From positions 1-38,102 of the forward strand of contig CAZLGO010000003.1 in the NCBI GenBank assembly GCA_964559295.1: DNA of 38,102 nt. Direction: 5' to 3'. This document shows positions 1 to 7,395 of this stretch, in pieces (the stretch's first letter is position 1; each line of letters starts with the position of its first letter). Under the pieces are notes generated by a model. It searched no databases and was not told the origin of the DNA. It saw only the letters and a program-made list of their open reading frames with translations. Origin of the DNA: CAZLGO01 sp964559295 (GTDB lineage: Archaea; Methanobacteriota; Methanobacteria; Methanobacteriales; Methanobacteriaceae). The translations under genes were made by a program, and so were the position numbers.

Positions 1-850
1 TTACAAAACCATAAATAACGTGTCCAATATCGTAAAGTTGCTTTTCAACATCTTCTTCTGGCATCTTGGAAAGGTGAGCAATTCTTTTTATCACTCCATT
101 GTATATGTCGTGACTCGGCTCCCTTATAACATCAAGAGATGGACCACCACACCCATGGCATGGAACACCTGCATTTGAACACAATGATCCACATCTTCCC
201 AATGTTACAGAACCGAGACATACATAACCTTGGCTTAGGAAACATTTTTCTGGATCTGGATCTCCTTCAATCCTCCTGTATATTTTATCAAATTCTATAT
301 GCTCCATTCTACGATTGCAGTCTGCACATACACTCTTTTTAGGTACATCTGGGAACTCTCCCCTAACAAGTGGAATCAATATATCTCCAATCAATCTTTC
401 CTTTGGAGGACATCCAGGTATGTAGTAATCAACCTCTGTTAGATCTCCTGCAGGGTGAACTATAGGCAAAAGCTCTGGAACAACTTCAGATGGAACATCG
501 GCTGATTCTGTACTTGGATTGTCTGAATAGATCCTTGCAGTTACATCTTCCGGATTGTAAAGATCCGCCATTCCTGTTATACCACCGTAACATGCGCAGG
601 TTCCATAGGCAATCAATGTCTTGGATTTTTTACGCAGTTCTTCTAATCTTTCCCTGTTCTCTTCGTTCCTGACGGAACCAGAGACTATTGCTATATCTAT
701 ACCATCAGGTACCTCCTTTACATCCACTAAAACAGGTGCATAGACTATCTCAGCCCCTTCAAGCAGATCCAGTATTTCCTCATGCAGATCAAGAATTGAG
801 ATTTCACAGCCAGCGCAGCTTGCAAGCCATTCTATAGCGAGTTTTACCAT
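1..850 (-). CDS. F420-hydrogenase-type (MvhG/FrhG-like) small subunit, C-terminus cut by the window edge
   Basis: I translated this by hand: 283 codons are open from the ATG at 850-848 to the window edge with no stop, so the C-terminus is missing. The N-terminal half is a NiFe-hydrogenase small-subunit domain. It has C12-x2-C15, a later GTCACYGG motif and a PGCPP motif, which together normally bind the proximal 4Fe-4S cluster. A second Cys-rich part follows (VCADC, then a dense run of Cys ending CHGCGGP), as in the FrhG/MvhG family, which carries extra 4Fe-4S clusters. The family passes electrons from the NiFe large subunit to F420 or to the heterodisulfide reductase chain. The ATG overlaps the stop of the upstream V4R gene (TAATG), so the two are translationally coupled. 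The large subunit is not visible and may lie beyond the left edge. Mvh versus Frh type is not settled. Confidence 0.85.
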   Translation of the reverse strand, partial: MVKLAIEWLASCAGCEISILDLHEEILDLLEGAEIVYAPVLVDVKEVPDGIDIAIVSGSVRNEENRERLEELRKKSKTLIAYGTCACYGGITGMADLYNPEDVTARIYSDNPSTESADVPSEVVPELLPIVHPAGDLTEVDYYIPGCPPKERLIGDILIPLVRGEFPDVPKKSVCADCNRRMEHIEFDKIYRRIEGDPDPEKCFLSQGYVCLGSVTLGRCGSLCSNAGVPCHGCGGPSLDVIREPSHDIYNGVIKRIAHLSKMPEEDVEKQLYDIGHVIYGFV

Positions 851-1410
851 TATTTACCACCCCATTTTATAGTCAGGGTTTTAAGGCAAGCATTGGGTCC
901 AACATGATCTATATCAAGCTTTCCTTTAATTCCCATGACCTCCTCAACTGCACCTACCACATATCCGTATAGGAGATAACAGAGTGGTCCTTTTTGAGGA
1001 AGGCCTGTCCTTCGCAAAGTCTGTCTTACAACGCAATCCATAAATAAGAGTTTTACTATTGTCTCGTCACCCTTTTCAATGGTATAGTCTGCCTGATCTG
1101 ATGGTTTCCACATTTCAAAATAAAATTCTATCCCCAAAATCTCACTTAATTCCGTCATGGCTTTTTCAAGGTCGTCGGTCTTCTCCATTAGCTTGCCGGC
1201 TTCGTGGCCCATTCTCCGCCCTGCTTGGTATACAATTGCATTTGCACCCCGACCAGAAACCTGTTCTAAGGCATTTGACATGGATCCCACAAATTTCATG
1301 AGAACATGTAAAGCTTCTTCGTAGTCATCTATGTCTCCACCAGTCTCTTTAGGAATTAACTCAGGCTTAAAAATGCCTTTTACTTCTTCCCTTTCAATTT
1401 CCATATCCAA
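850..1410 (-). CDS. V4R (4-vinyl reductase) domain protein
   Basis: This 186-residue soluble protein ends in a V4R-type domain. The pattern is C126, C144 followed by a YGYVVGAVEE helix, and C175 in a closing NACLKTLTIKW strand. V4R domains bind small hydrophobic ligands or metals and often sit in regulators or redox-linked proteins. The gene lies between a 2x[4Fe-4S] ferredoxin (6-bp gap) and a hydrogenase small subunit (1-bp overlap), so it is almost certainly co-transcribed with both. This suggests, as inference, a role in assembling, sensing for or regulating that redox unit. No signal peptide or membrane segment is seen. The ATG at 1410 is used; an AAGGGG element (1415-1420 on this strand) lies 4 bases upstream. 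Confidence 0.7.
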   Translation of the reverse strand: MDMEIEREEVKGIFKPELIPKETGGDIDDYEEALHVLMKFVGSMSNALEQVSGRGANAIVYQAGRRMGHEAGKLMEKTDDLEKAMTELSEILGIEFYFEMWKPSDQADYTIEKGDETIVKLLFMDCVVRQTLRRTGLPQKGPLCYLLYGYVVGAVEEVMGIKGKLDIDHVGPNACLKTLTIKWGGK

Positions 1411-1416
1411 ATCCCC

Positions 1417-1668
1417 TTATATTATTTTTTCCAATATACTATTCACTTTTCTGTCGATATAGAGCCGTTTTGCCACATGCACGTCTCTATGTTCCATTGC
1501 TTGGGAAGGACAGATTTCGTGGCATGACAGACACGCCATACAGTCCTCTTCCTTTACAACTTGAGATTTTCCCTTCTCTTCGTCTAATTCATAGACATCG
1601 TTTGGACAGTCTTCCACACAAGACCCACATCCAACACACGCATCTTCATCTATTTCTATCTTTACCAT
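1417..1668 (-). CDS. 2x[4Fe-4S] ferredoxin
   Basis: This is an 83-residue ferredoxin with two classical CxxCxxCxxxC(P) motifs: C11, C14, C17, C21 and C43, C46, C49, C53. Each should bind one 4Fe-4S cluster. The C-terminal 30 residues extend beyond a minimal ferredoxin and include basic residues. It is the first gene of a minus-strand operon with the V4R protein and hydrogenase small subunit, so it probably carries electrons to or from that enzyme. The start is the ATG at 1668, preceded by a run of six Gs that fits a purine-rich ribosome binding site. Confidence 0.9.
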   Translation of the reverse strand: MVKIEIDEDACVGCGSCVEDCPNDVYELDEEKGKSQVVKEEDCMACLSCHEICPSQAMEHRDVHVAKRLYIDRKVNSILEKII

Positions 1669-1837
1669 TTTAAACCCCCCAATTTATTTAATAGATCCAT
1701 TCAAAATCTAAATTTTAATCAAGCCTATTGCTTGGTGTTTTTGATAGCCTTTAAGGGAATATTTGGTTTTAATGGGTGATATCGCTTCCTGGGTTGTTCC
1801 TGTACCAATAATCGATTTCTTGAAAGATTGTTCAAAA

Positions 1838-1852
1838 CATCTTTATATTAAA
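1838..1852 (-). promoter_or_regulatory. Candidate TATA-like element for the ferredoxin operon
   Basis: On the minus strand this reads TTTAATATAAAGATG, which fits an archaeal TATA box. It lies about 170 bases upstream of the ferredoxin start, which would give a long 5' leader. A closer AT-rich stretch at about 1683-1694 is an alternative, but it is too near the ATG for anything except leaderless initiation. Assignment is tentative. Confidence 0.25.
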
Positions 1853-1902
1853 GGTTTGTTATTATTAATAATTAATATTTACATACTTTGGTGTTTTATG
1901 GG

Positions 1903-2511
1903 TTAATCCAATGACTGGGTAGACACCAGACTACAATGGGTCATCCAAGCACCTTTACTACTACCTTCTCGATAACAGGTAACCAAAATCAGTCTCGGTT
2001 CCCCACCTTGCTCAAATCTAATTGGATTTTCCTTATAATCCCATTTTATATGGCCATTTGAGACAACCTTATAGGTGTATTTTTTCGATGTTATAAAATC
2101 ATTTATTATCACAAGATCTCCAGGTTCCAATTTGTATATTTCACCAAAAGGAGCAGAATATGTTGTTCTATGACCCAATAGCCCACATTCCCCACCTTGT
2201 CCAAAATAGACACTTTCTGGATAGTGATAGACAGACTCATACGCATTTACAGTATCAGAGCGTATCCAACATTCCAAACCTATCTTTGGGATTAAGAGTT
2301 TTGCCATATGAAATTTCTCGCCCGATCCATGGCTTACGCTTACAGAACTTGTTATGTTCATGGTTGTGTTTGCTTTATTCTCATAAAGATCCTCGGCATC
2401 CCGAAACGAACGTAATTCTTGTAATTGGTCATAACCAACCGCAAATATTTTTAGAGAAAAAATAATGCATATTAAAACAATTGCAACGGATAAAAACTTA
2501 TACCTGAGCAT
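1903..2511 (-). CDS. Sortase family cysteine transpeptidase, membrane anchored
   Basis: This 202-residue protein has one N-terminal hydrophobic segment (residues about 6-25) that anchors it, then an extracytoplasmic sortase beta-barrel. The catalytic His is in GLLGHRT (H114) and the catalytic Cys in LVTCYREG (C179). Sortases join surface proteins to the envelope or to each other. The third catalytic residue is unusual: the Arg normally found about eight residues after the Cys is absent, and R181 lies only two residues after it. This may be a trait of methanogen sortases. No sortase substrate with an obvious sorting signal is in the window. The gene follows an MscS channel gene by 3 bp, and a GGTG just before that stop serves as its ribosome binding site. 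Confidence 0.82.
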   Translation of the reverse strand: MLRYKFLSVAIVLICIIFSLKIFAVGYDQLQELRSFRDAEDLYENKANTTMNITSSVSVSHGSGEKFHMAKLLIPKIGLECWIRSDTVNAYESVYHYPESVYFGQGGECGLLGHRTTYSAPFGEIYKLEPGDLVIINDFITSKKYTYKVVSNGHIKWDYKENPIRFEQGGEPRLILVTCYREGSSKGAWMTHCSLVSTQSLD

Positions 2512-2514
2512 TTT

Positions 2515-3243
2515 CTACACCAAAAGTCCTTTTACTTCCTTTGCAAGGGAAGATCTGTATTCTGCTACCTTCCATGGATCATCTGTCCATGCTTCCAATA
2601 CAGCCTTTACGCCCACATCTGACAGTTCTTTTATTAGGACTTTAGGTTTAGGTTCATCTAAAGTCCATCTACATCTTGCTGCAGCATCTTCAAGCGATTT
2701 TATCACATCCTCAAGTTTCATCTCATAGGGTATTATTATGTCCAGATCCACCCTTCTTCTTTCTGATGCTGTATGATTCAGATATAAATTTTTCGAAAAA
2801 AGAGAGTTTGGAATGGTGATAATCCTTTTATCAGGAGTAATTATCGTCGTAATTCTAAAAGCCATTTTAATGACCCTTCCTCTCTGATTTGACATTTCTA
2901 TAACATCTCCTACCTTAAAACTTTTATCTACTAATATAAAAAGTCCTGAAATGAAATTTGATATGATATCCCGTGATGCAAAGCCAACTGCAACTCCTGC
3001 AATTCCTAAACTCACAGCGATTGCAGTTACATCAATTCCCAATTCTCCCAGAATTATTGTAAGCGCAATAACATAAATGGTGTATTTTACGATCTCCTGG
3101 AGGACCTGAATTACCGTTGTATCGATCTCAAGACGCGACCCTGTTTTTTTGATAAAGTGATACGTTAGTTTTATGATCAAAAAAGCAGCTATTAATGTAA
3201 TCGCTATGGTAATCAAATCCATAAGCGATAAATCAATCTTCAT
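2515..3243 (-). CDS. MscS-family small-conductance mechanosensitive channel
   Basis: This 242-residue membrane protein has two N-terminal hydrophobic helices (about 8-30 and 48-70). A Gly/Ala-rich pore helix follows, with AVSLGIAGVAVGFASRD and then ISNFISGLFIL. Next comes the MscS beta domain, containing FKVGDVIEM, and a C-terminal alpha/beta part. The layout matches a minimal MscS channel, which releases solutes upon hypo-osmotic shock. It overlaps the 3' end of the RNase Z gene by 11 bp and is followed 3 bp later by the sortase, so the three form one transcript. GGTGAAGC just before the ATG is the ribosome binding site. Confidence 0.88.
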   Translation of the reverse strand: MKIDLSLMDLITIAITLIAAFLIIKLTYHFIKKTGSRLEIDTTVIQVLQEIVKYTIYVIALTIILGELGIDVTAIAVSLGIAGVAVGFASRDIISNFISGLFILVDKSFKVGDVIEMSNQRGRVIKMAFRITTIITPDKRIITIPNSLFSKNLYLNHTASERRRVDLDIIIPYEMKLEDVIKSLEDAAARCRWTLDEPKPKVLIKELSDVGVKAVLEAWTDDPWKVAEYRSSLAKEVKGLLV

Positions 3244-4141
3244 TACGCTTCACCTCTATCTTCATGAAATCTTCCGCAACGGTTGAATTTTCAAATACTT
3301 CCCTAGCTTCATTCATCAAGAGGTCTGTTTTTTTGTATCTTGTACTTATATGTGTTAGGATCAGCCTTTTAACATTTGCCTTTTTTGCTATTTTTGCAGC
3401 TTCTTTTGATGTTGTGTGACCTGTTTCATATGCCTTGTCCTCGTATTTATCTTCAAAAGTAGATTCATGTATAAGGATATCAGCATCCTTTGAAAATTTG
3501 ATCATCTGATCACATGGTCTTGTGTCACCAGAATAAACAATCTTTCTTCCTTTTCTTTCCTCCCCTAACACATATTCAGGCTTTATTATTTTAGAGCCAA
3601 CTTTTACAGGAATACCTCGCTGAAGTTTCCCAAAATCAGGCCCTGGTTTTACCCCATGTTCTATTGCTCGTTCTCGCAGGAACTTTGGCATGCGTTTTTC
3701 CTCTATACAATACGCAAGATTCGGAATCACATGATCAGTCTCACAACAACTTATTTTGTAATCCTCCTCTTCTACAACGATGCCTTTTTTGACCTCGTGG
3801 ACATTTATATCAAAAGGAAGGGTGAAGTATCCTAAACTCATCATATGTTCTGTAATCTCAAAAAGCCCGGGAGGACCAAATATGTGTAGCGGTTCATTTC
3901 TACCTCTAAATCCCATAGATTGGATGATGCCTGGAATCCCTAAAAAGTGATCCCCATGAAAATGGGTTATGAATATTTTGTTTATCTTCATCGGACTTAT
4001 CTTTATTTTAGACATCTGCCGCTGGGTACCTTCACCACAATCAAACAATAAAACCTCTCCAAAGTCCTTTATTGCTATTGCTGAATGGTTCCGATACTTT
4101 GTTGGAAGGGCAGAGGATGTACCCAAGAATATCAACTCCAT
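3233..4141 (-). CDS. rnz: Ribonuclease Z (tRNA 3'-endonuclease)
   Basis: This 302-residue metallo-beta-lactamase-fold protein has the RNase Z signature: THFHGDHFLGIPG (H60, H62, D64, H65) and a FDCGEGTQRQ motif at 33-42. Later residues include the YSGDTRPC and LTHIS motifs that complete the two-zinc site. It removes the 3' trailer from precursor tRNAs so that CCA can be added. Length matches the short (RNase Z S) form found in archaea. It heads the RNase Z, MscS, sortase operon. GGTGA 7 bases before the ATG is the ribosome binding site. Confidence 0.95.
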   Translation of the reverse strand: MELIFLGTSSALPTKYRNHSAIAIKDFGEVLLFDCGEGTQRQMSKIKISPMKINKIFITHFHGDHFLGIPGIIQSMGFRGRNEPLHIFGPPGLFEITEHMMSLGYFTLPFDINVHEVKKGIVVEEEDYKISCCETDHVIPNLAYCIEEKRMPKFLRERAIEHGVKPGPDFGKLQRGIPVKVGSKIIKPEYVLGEERKGRKIVYSGDTRPCDQMIKFSKDADILIHESTFEDKYEDKAYETGHTTSKEAAKIAKKANVKRLILTHISTRYKKTDLLMNEAREVFENSTVAEDFMKIEVKRNED

Positions 4142-4149
4142 GATCTCAC

Positions 4150-4205
4150 CATCAACATTTATACCCTAAAACATGAGCTCCACGATTTCGACATCAACAT
4201 TTATA
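4150..4205. promoter_or_regulatory. Divergent rnz/nadC promoter region with a repeated 14-bp TATA-containing box
   Basis: The same 14 bases, CATCAACATTTATA, occur at 4150-4163 and 4192-4205 in this 99-bp divergent spacer. On the plus strand the second copy ends in TTTATATC about 35 bases before the nadC ATG, a good TATA position. On the minus strand both copies read TATAAATGTTGATG. The distal copy, about 55-60 bases before rnz, could serve that gene, while the proximal copy is too close for ordinary TBP-driven transcription. Confidence 0.45.
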
Positions 4206-4240
4206 TCTTTCTCTCTATATAATCACAGGAGGAGAAGACC

Positions 4241-5071
4241 ATGAACCGCACCCTAAAGCAGATGATATATGATGACATAGGTTTTGAAGATATAACCACC
4301 AATGCACTGATCCCGCAGGATCTTAAAACCAAAGCTAAGATCATATGCAAAAAAGATGGGATCATGGCAGGAGTTGAAATAGCAGACATGATCTTTAGGG
4401 AATTTAATATCAAAACAACCCCAAAAAAGCAGGATGGAGATGATTTAAAAGCAGGCGACGTTATCATGTACATAAACGGGGATGCAAGATCTATCCTAAG
4501 TATTGAGAGGGTTGTCTTAAATTTTCTCATGAGAATGAGCGGTATAGCTACCATAACTTCACAGATGGTAAAAAAGGCAAGAGATATAAACGAAAATGTA
4601 AGCATAGCATGCACCCGCAAAACAACCCCTGGGTTGCAGTTTTTTGAAAAAAGTGCTGTCAGGATAGGAGGAGGAGATACACACAGATACAGGTTAGATG
4701 ATTGTGTTTTGATAAAGGACAATCATATCGCAATAGTTGGCAGCGTTGTAGAAGCTGTAAAAAAAGCTAAAAAAAATGTAAGTTTTACAAAAAAAATCGA
4801 AGTGGAGGTTGAAACCAAAATTGATGCGATTGACGCTGCAGGTGCTGGTGCAGATATTGTAATGCTTGATAATATGAAGCCAAGCGAAATAAAAAATGTT
4901 TTGGTGGCACTTGAAAATGAAGATCTGAGAAAAAAAGTTATAATTGAGGCTTCAGGTGGTATAACACCAGATAATGTTGTTGAATACGCTAAAACAGGCG
5001 TGGACATAATTTCCACAGGCTACATTACCCACTCTGCAAGGGCATTGGACATGAGTCTTGAGATCATCTAA
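4241..5071 (+). CDS. nadC: Nicotinate-nucleotide pyrophosphorylase (quinolinate phosphoribosyltransferase)
   Basis: This 276-residue protein matches the full length of NadC, which converts quinolinate and PRPP to nicotinate mononucleotide in de novo NAD synthesis. Visible signatures are ARSILSIERVVLNFLMRMSG, CTRKTTPGLQFFEK, and GGGDTHRYRLDDCVLIKDNHI. The C-terminal half carries EVEVET, IVMLDNMKPS and EASGGI, which form the phosphate-binding barrel. The ribosome binding site GGAGGAGA lies just upstream of the ATG, and a TATA-like element is centred near 4202. It stands alone: nadA and nadB are not in the window. Confidence 0.95.
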   Translation: MNRTLKQMIYDDIGFEDITTNALIPQDLKTKAKIICKKDGIMAGVEIADMIFREFNIKTTPKKQDGDDLKAGDVIMYINGDARSILSIERVVLNFLMRMSGIATITSQMVKKARDINENVSIACTRKTTPGLQFFEKSAVRIGGGDTHRYRLDDCVLIKDNHIAIVGSVVEAVKKAKKNVSFTKKIEVEVETKIDAIDAAGAGADIVMLDNMKPSEIKNVLVALENEDLRKKVIIEASGGITPDNVVEYAKTGVDIISTGYITHSARALDMSLEII

Positions 5072-5237
5072 ACTAAATTCAGCTGCGAGGGACAAAATTG
5101 CAAACATGATGCATAGGAAGCCTTGATTTAGGATATATTTATATGTATTGACGTTTAATATTAGAATGATATGTGTTAGTAGGTAGTTGATAAATACACA
5201 AATATTTCCATATCTATGTTTCATTTGGAGGAATTAA

Positions 5238-5612
5238 ATGAGCGAAGAATCACATGAAGAAGAGTTACAGGAAGAATTACCATTTGCAAAAGCGGAAGTT
5301 GTAAGATTAATGAAACAAAACTTAGACAGGGACAAAATGATAAGAGAGAGGGTAAAGGTTGAGATGAACAAGTTTCTTGGTGAGATCCTTGTAAATGTTT
5401 GCAAACGACTGAACGAATATCCGTACGCCACTATAGAATATGAGATGTTGAAAGAGTCCATATACCCCTACAAAAATATAGAGAGAATAAACGAGGAAAA
5501 AAAGAGAATATTAAAGCATTTAGAAGCTATAAAAGCAGATTGCGAGGCTTTAAGTTTAGATGTTAAAAAGACGTTGAAGCTGAAGGACATTGAGGAGGAA
5601 GAAACCCTATAG
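5238..5612 (+). CDS. Divergent histone-fold protein with long C-terminal helix
   Basis: This 124-residue protein begins with a highly acidic tail (residues 1-13, mostly Glu). A pattern like an archaeal histone follows: LPFAKAEVVRLMK (14-26) for helix 1, a long helix 2 (about 34-60), and YATIEYEMLKESI (63-75) in the place of loop 2 and helix 3. Residues 79-115 then form a predicted charged helix with heptad-like hydrophobics (I, I, L, I, L, L). Ordinary archaeal histones are about 67 residues and lack both extensions. The assignment rests on pattern only. It resembles the group of histone variants with coiled-coil extensions, which may bridge DNA rather than wrap it. The gene is monocistronic, with GGAGGAATTA as ribosome binding site and a TATA-like box near 5133-5144. 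Confidence 0.55.
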   Translation: MSEESHEEELQEELPFAKAEVVRLMKQNLDRDKMIRERVKVEMNKFLGEILVNVCKRLNEYPYATIEYEMLKESIYPYKNIERINEEKKRILKHLEAIKADCEALSLDVKKTLKLKDIEEEETL

Positions 5613-5659
5613 CTATACACAGCGTTTTAACTATTTTTCTATCATAATAAAACCAGTAT

Positions 5660-5806
5660 TCAAAATTCAGGAATTCTAATGGTCGTAGATTGTGATTTTA
5701 TGATCCTTGCATTAGGATTATCTTTTCTAATTTCAGAGTAACTTGCGGGATCCTTTTTCTCAAGAAATATAAAATCAGAGTGATTATGTCCGCACATCCT
5801 ACACAT
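5660..5806 (-). CDS. Small 48-residue CxxC protein, unrecognised
   Basis: I found this by translating the spacer by hand: ATG at 5806-5804 to TGA at 5662-5660. The product begins MCRMCGHNHSDF, with C2, C5, H7 and H9 as a compact possible zinc-binding knuckle. The remainder is polar and basic and ends TIRIPEF. An AT-rich GATATAAC lies about 20 bases upstream. No family is recognised. The gene fills most of an otherwise empty 291-bp spacer, on the same strand as the downstream 2-phosphoglycerate kinase promoter-distal end. The CxxC start argues for a real gene, but short length and a weak ribosome binding site keep this uncertain. Confidence 0.45.
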   Translation of the reverse strand: MCRMCGHNHSDFIFLEKKDPASYSEIRKDNPNARIIKSQSTTIRIPEF

Positions 5807-5859
5807 AATGAGAGATTCCGTTATATCTTATGAATAAAGGATATTTTCCATTTTCGTCG

Positions 5860-5878
5860 AAAATTCCATGGGAATTTT
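5860..5878 (-). terminator. Candidate stem-loop after the 2-phosphoglycerate kinase gene
   Basis: A perfect 8-bp inverted repeat, AAAATTCC and GGAATTTT, is separated by ATG and followed by T residues in either direction. It lies 25 bp after the stop of the kinase gene. AT-rich stems are weak, so a transcript end here is tentative. Confidence 0.3.
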
Positions 5879-5903
5879 TTACAACAGGAAATCCATTTCA
5901 ACT

Positions 5904-6887
5904 TTATTCAAATTCTTTTCTCTCCCCTTTATTCACTTTTTCTTCTTTTAGTAAAAATCCCTTTTTATCCAACTCTTCTATCATTTTATTCAAACTTTCT
6001 TCATCTGGAGCACAAATCTTGTGACTGTGAATGTTATTCGCCAATTCATAAAGTTTCTTTAAATCCCTTTTCTCTTTCGGATGTTTTTCTAAGGATTCTA
6101 TAAAGCGTTTAGCTTCTTCTGGATCATAAACGTTCACTTCCCTTTTTAGAGGTTCTCTAAAACCAGGTAAGAAATAAAGAACATCCACTATTCTGCCACC
6201 ATACTTTAATATGATATTTGTTTCATCGCCCAATCGATCAACTGGATGTTTAAGCATTATAGTCTTACATACGCCCCTTATTATGGTGAGCATCCTCCTG
6301 ACGCTGCAATCAATGGTTTTATTATCTATTACAGGGATATCATGTTCCTTAGCCTGTTGAACTAAGTAATTATTTATTATTCTATTTTCCTTGAAATATT
6401 CTAAATGTTTACCTCCACGCTTTATCTCCATTGCTCTCTTCACAAATCTTTCCTTGTGGAGCTCTTCATCAGCTGTAAGCACGAAAAGGTGAATGGATGC
6501 ATCTTTTCTAAACTTTTTAATGTCAATAAGACCTGGAATTAAATGCACCCCTTCGATCACCACATCATCAAAATCATCTACAGCTCTTTTAATAACCTTT
6601 TCAATAGCTGGTATAACGAAGGATACATGTTCTTGAAAACCAGCACTCACCAGCCCATTGTGATTCCCTTCAAATCTGTGTTTATCTCTTATGACCATGT
6701 ATGCATCAAAAGAAGACCTGTGGAGAGCTGGAGCATATTCTGGACCTATTATTCCTCTTACTATCTCCCTTATAAAATCTGTCTCAATTAAATGTTTTAT
6801 TCCTAATTCTTTGGCTAACTCTGAAGCTATGGTAGATTTTCCAATCCCTGAAGCACTTCCTATCAAAATGACATAGGGTTTTCTCAA
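5904..6887 (-). CDS. 2-phosphoglycerate kinase (cyclic 2,3-diphosphoglycerate synthesis)
   Basis: This 327-residue kinase has a P-loop at 10-19 (GSASGIGKST), an ETDFIREIVRG motif, and a FDDVVIEGVHLIPG Walker B-like strand. It belongs to the archaeal 2-phosphoglycerate kinase family. The enzyme phosphorylates 2-phosphoglycerate to 2,3-diphosphoglycerate, the precursor of cyclic 2,3-diphosphoglycerate. This solute and phosphate store is abundant in Methanobacteriales. The cyclase is not in the window. The start is a TTG at 6887, supported by a GAGG eight bases before it; no better ATG precedes the P-loop. The C-terminal 60 residues are highly charged. Its neighbour on the same strand is a roadblock protein 47 bp upstream. 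Confidence 0.88.
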   Translation of the reverse strand: MRKPYVILIGSASGIGKSTIASELAKELGIKHLIETDFIREIVRGIIGPEYAPALHRSSFDAYMVIRDKHRFEGNHNGLVSAGFQEHVSFVIPAIEKVIKRAVDDFDDVVIEGVHLIPGLIDIKKFRKDASIHLFVLTADEELHKERFVKRAMEIKRGGKHLEYFKENRIINNYLVQQAKEHDIPVIDNKTIDCSVRRMLTIIRGVCKTIMLKHPVDRLGDETNIILKYGGRIVDVLYFLPGFREPLKREVNVYDPEEAKRFIESLEKHPKEKRDLKKLYELANNIHSHKICAPDEESLNKMIEELDKKGFLLKEEKVNKGERKEFE

Positions 6888-6934
6888 TAGAATCCTCTCA
6901 GTAATACTTTCCTGTAAGAAGTGCTAGCCTTTCG

Positions 6935-7282
6935 TTATGTTAGAAGATCTTTTACGCGTTCCGCACTTCTTCTCATTTCAATCCTAATTAATCCTAAATT
7001 TATATCTATTTCAGTTATAACAACCAAAATCCCCTCTCCAGTATCTACCATCAGGGTTTTACCTCTGTTACCTTCGATCATAACCTGTTGTAGTGGTTCG
7101 TGTTTCATCTCTTCTGCAGATCTTTCTGCTGTACCGAAAACAGCTGATGCCATGGCACCTACAAGCTCAGAATCTATATCTGGGGGGACTTCGCTTTCTA
7201 TAACCAAACCATCTTTTCCAACCACCAAAGATCCACTTACTCCATTGATCCTGCCCAAATCTTTAAGTATTCTATCTATCAT
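6935..7282 (-). CDS. Roadblock/LC7 domain protein
   Basis: This 115-residue protein is a single roadblock/LC7 fold. It has an N-terminal helix (MIDRILKDLGRINGVSG), then GSLVVGKDGLVIES, a helix with MASAVFGTAERSAEEM, and MVDTGEGILVVITE. Proteins of this family dimerise and partner with small GTPases (MglB type) or act as scaffolds in prokaryotes. No GTPase gene is adjacent. It is transcribed divergently from the DUF1611/SepF block 113 bp away, so a shared role with that cluster is possible but unproven. The ATG follows a clear TTGGAGGC ribosome binding site. Confidence 0.85.
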   Translation of the reverse strand: MIDRILKDLGRINGVSGSLVVGKDGLVIESEVPPDIDSELVGAMASAVFGTAERSAEEMKHEPLQQVMIEGNRGKTLMVDTGEGILVVITEIDINLGLIRIEMRRSAERVKDLLT

Positions 7283-7302
7283 ACTATGCCTCCAACAAGA
7301 GA

Positions 7303-7325
7303 TTGATTTATATACTAATGTATAT
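7303..7325. promoter_or_regulatory. Palindromic TATA region in the divergent roadblock/DUF1611 spacer
   Basis: The spacer contains ATATAC-TAAT-GTATAT (7310-7325), perfect 6-bp arms. On the minus strand it overlaps a TATA-like GTATATAAATC about 25-40 bases before the roadblock ATG. A regulator bound here could affect both divergent genes. The palindrome may simply reflect AT-rich composition. Confidence 0.3.
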
Positions 7326-7395
7326 ATGTCTTATATTTTTTATTAAATAAATAGGTAGTGTAGGTCATTAACATTCCAAAAAAGGAAGTGATCCG

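Noticed and set aside
4201..4722. 173-codon open frame antisense to nadC
   Set aside because: Same reason: nadC motifs are intact, and the antisense product looks like composition-driven hydrophobic sequence.
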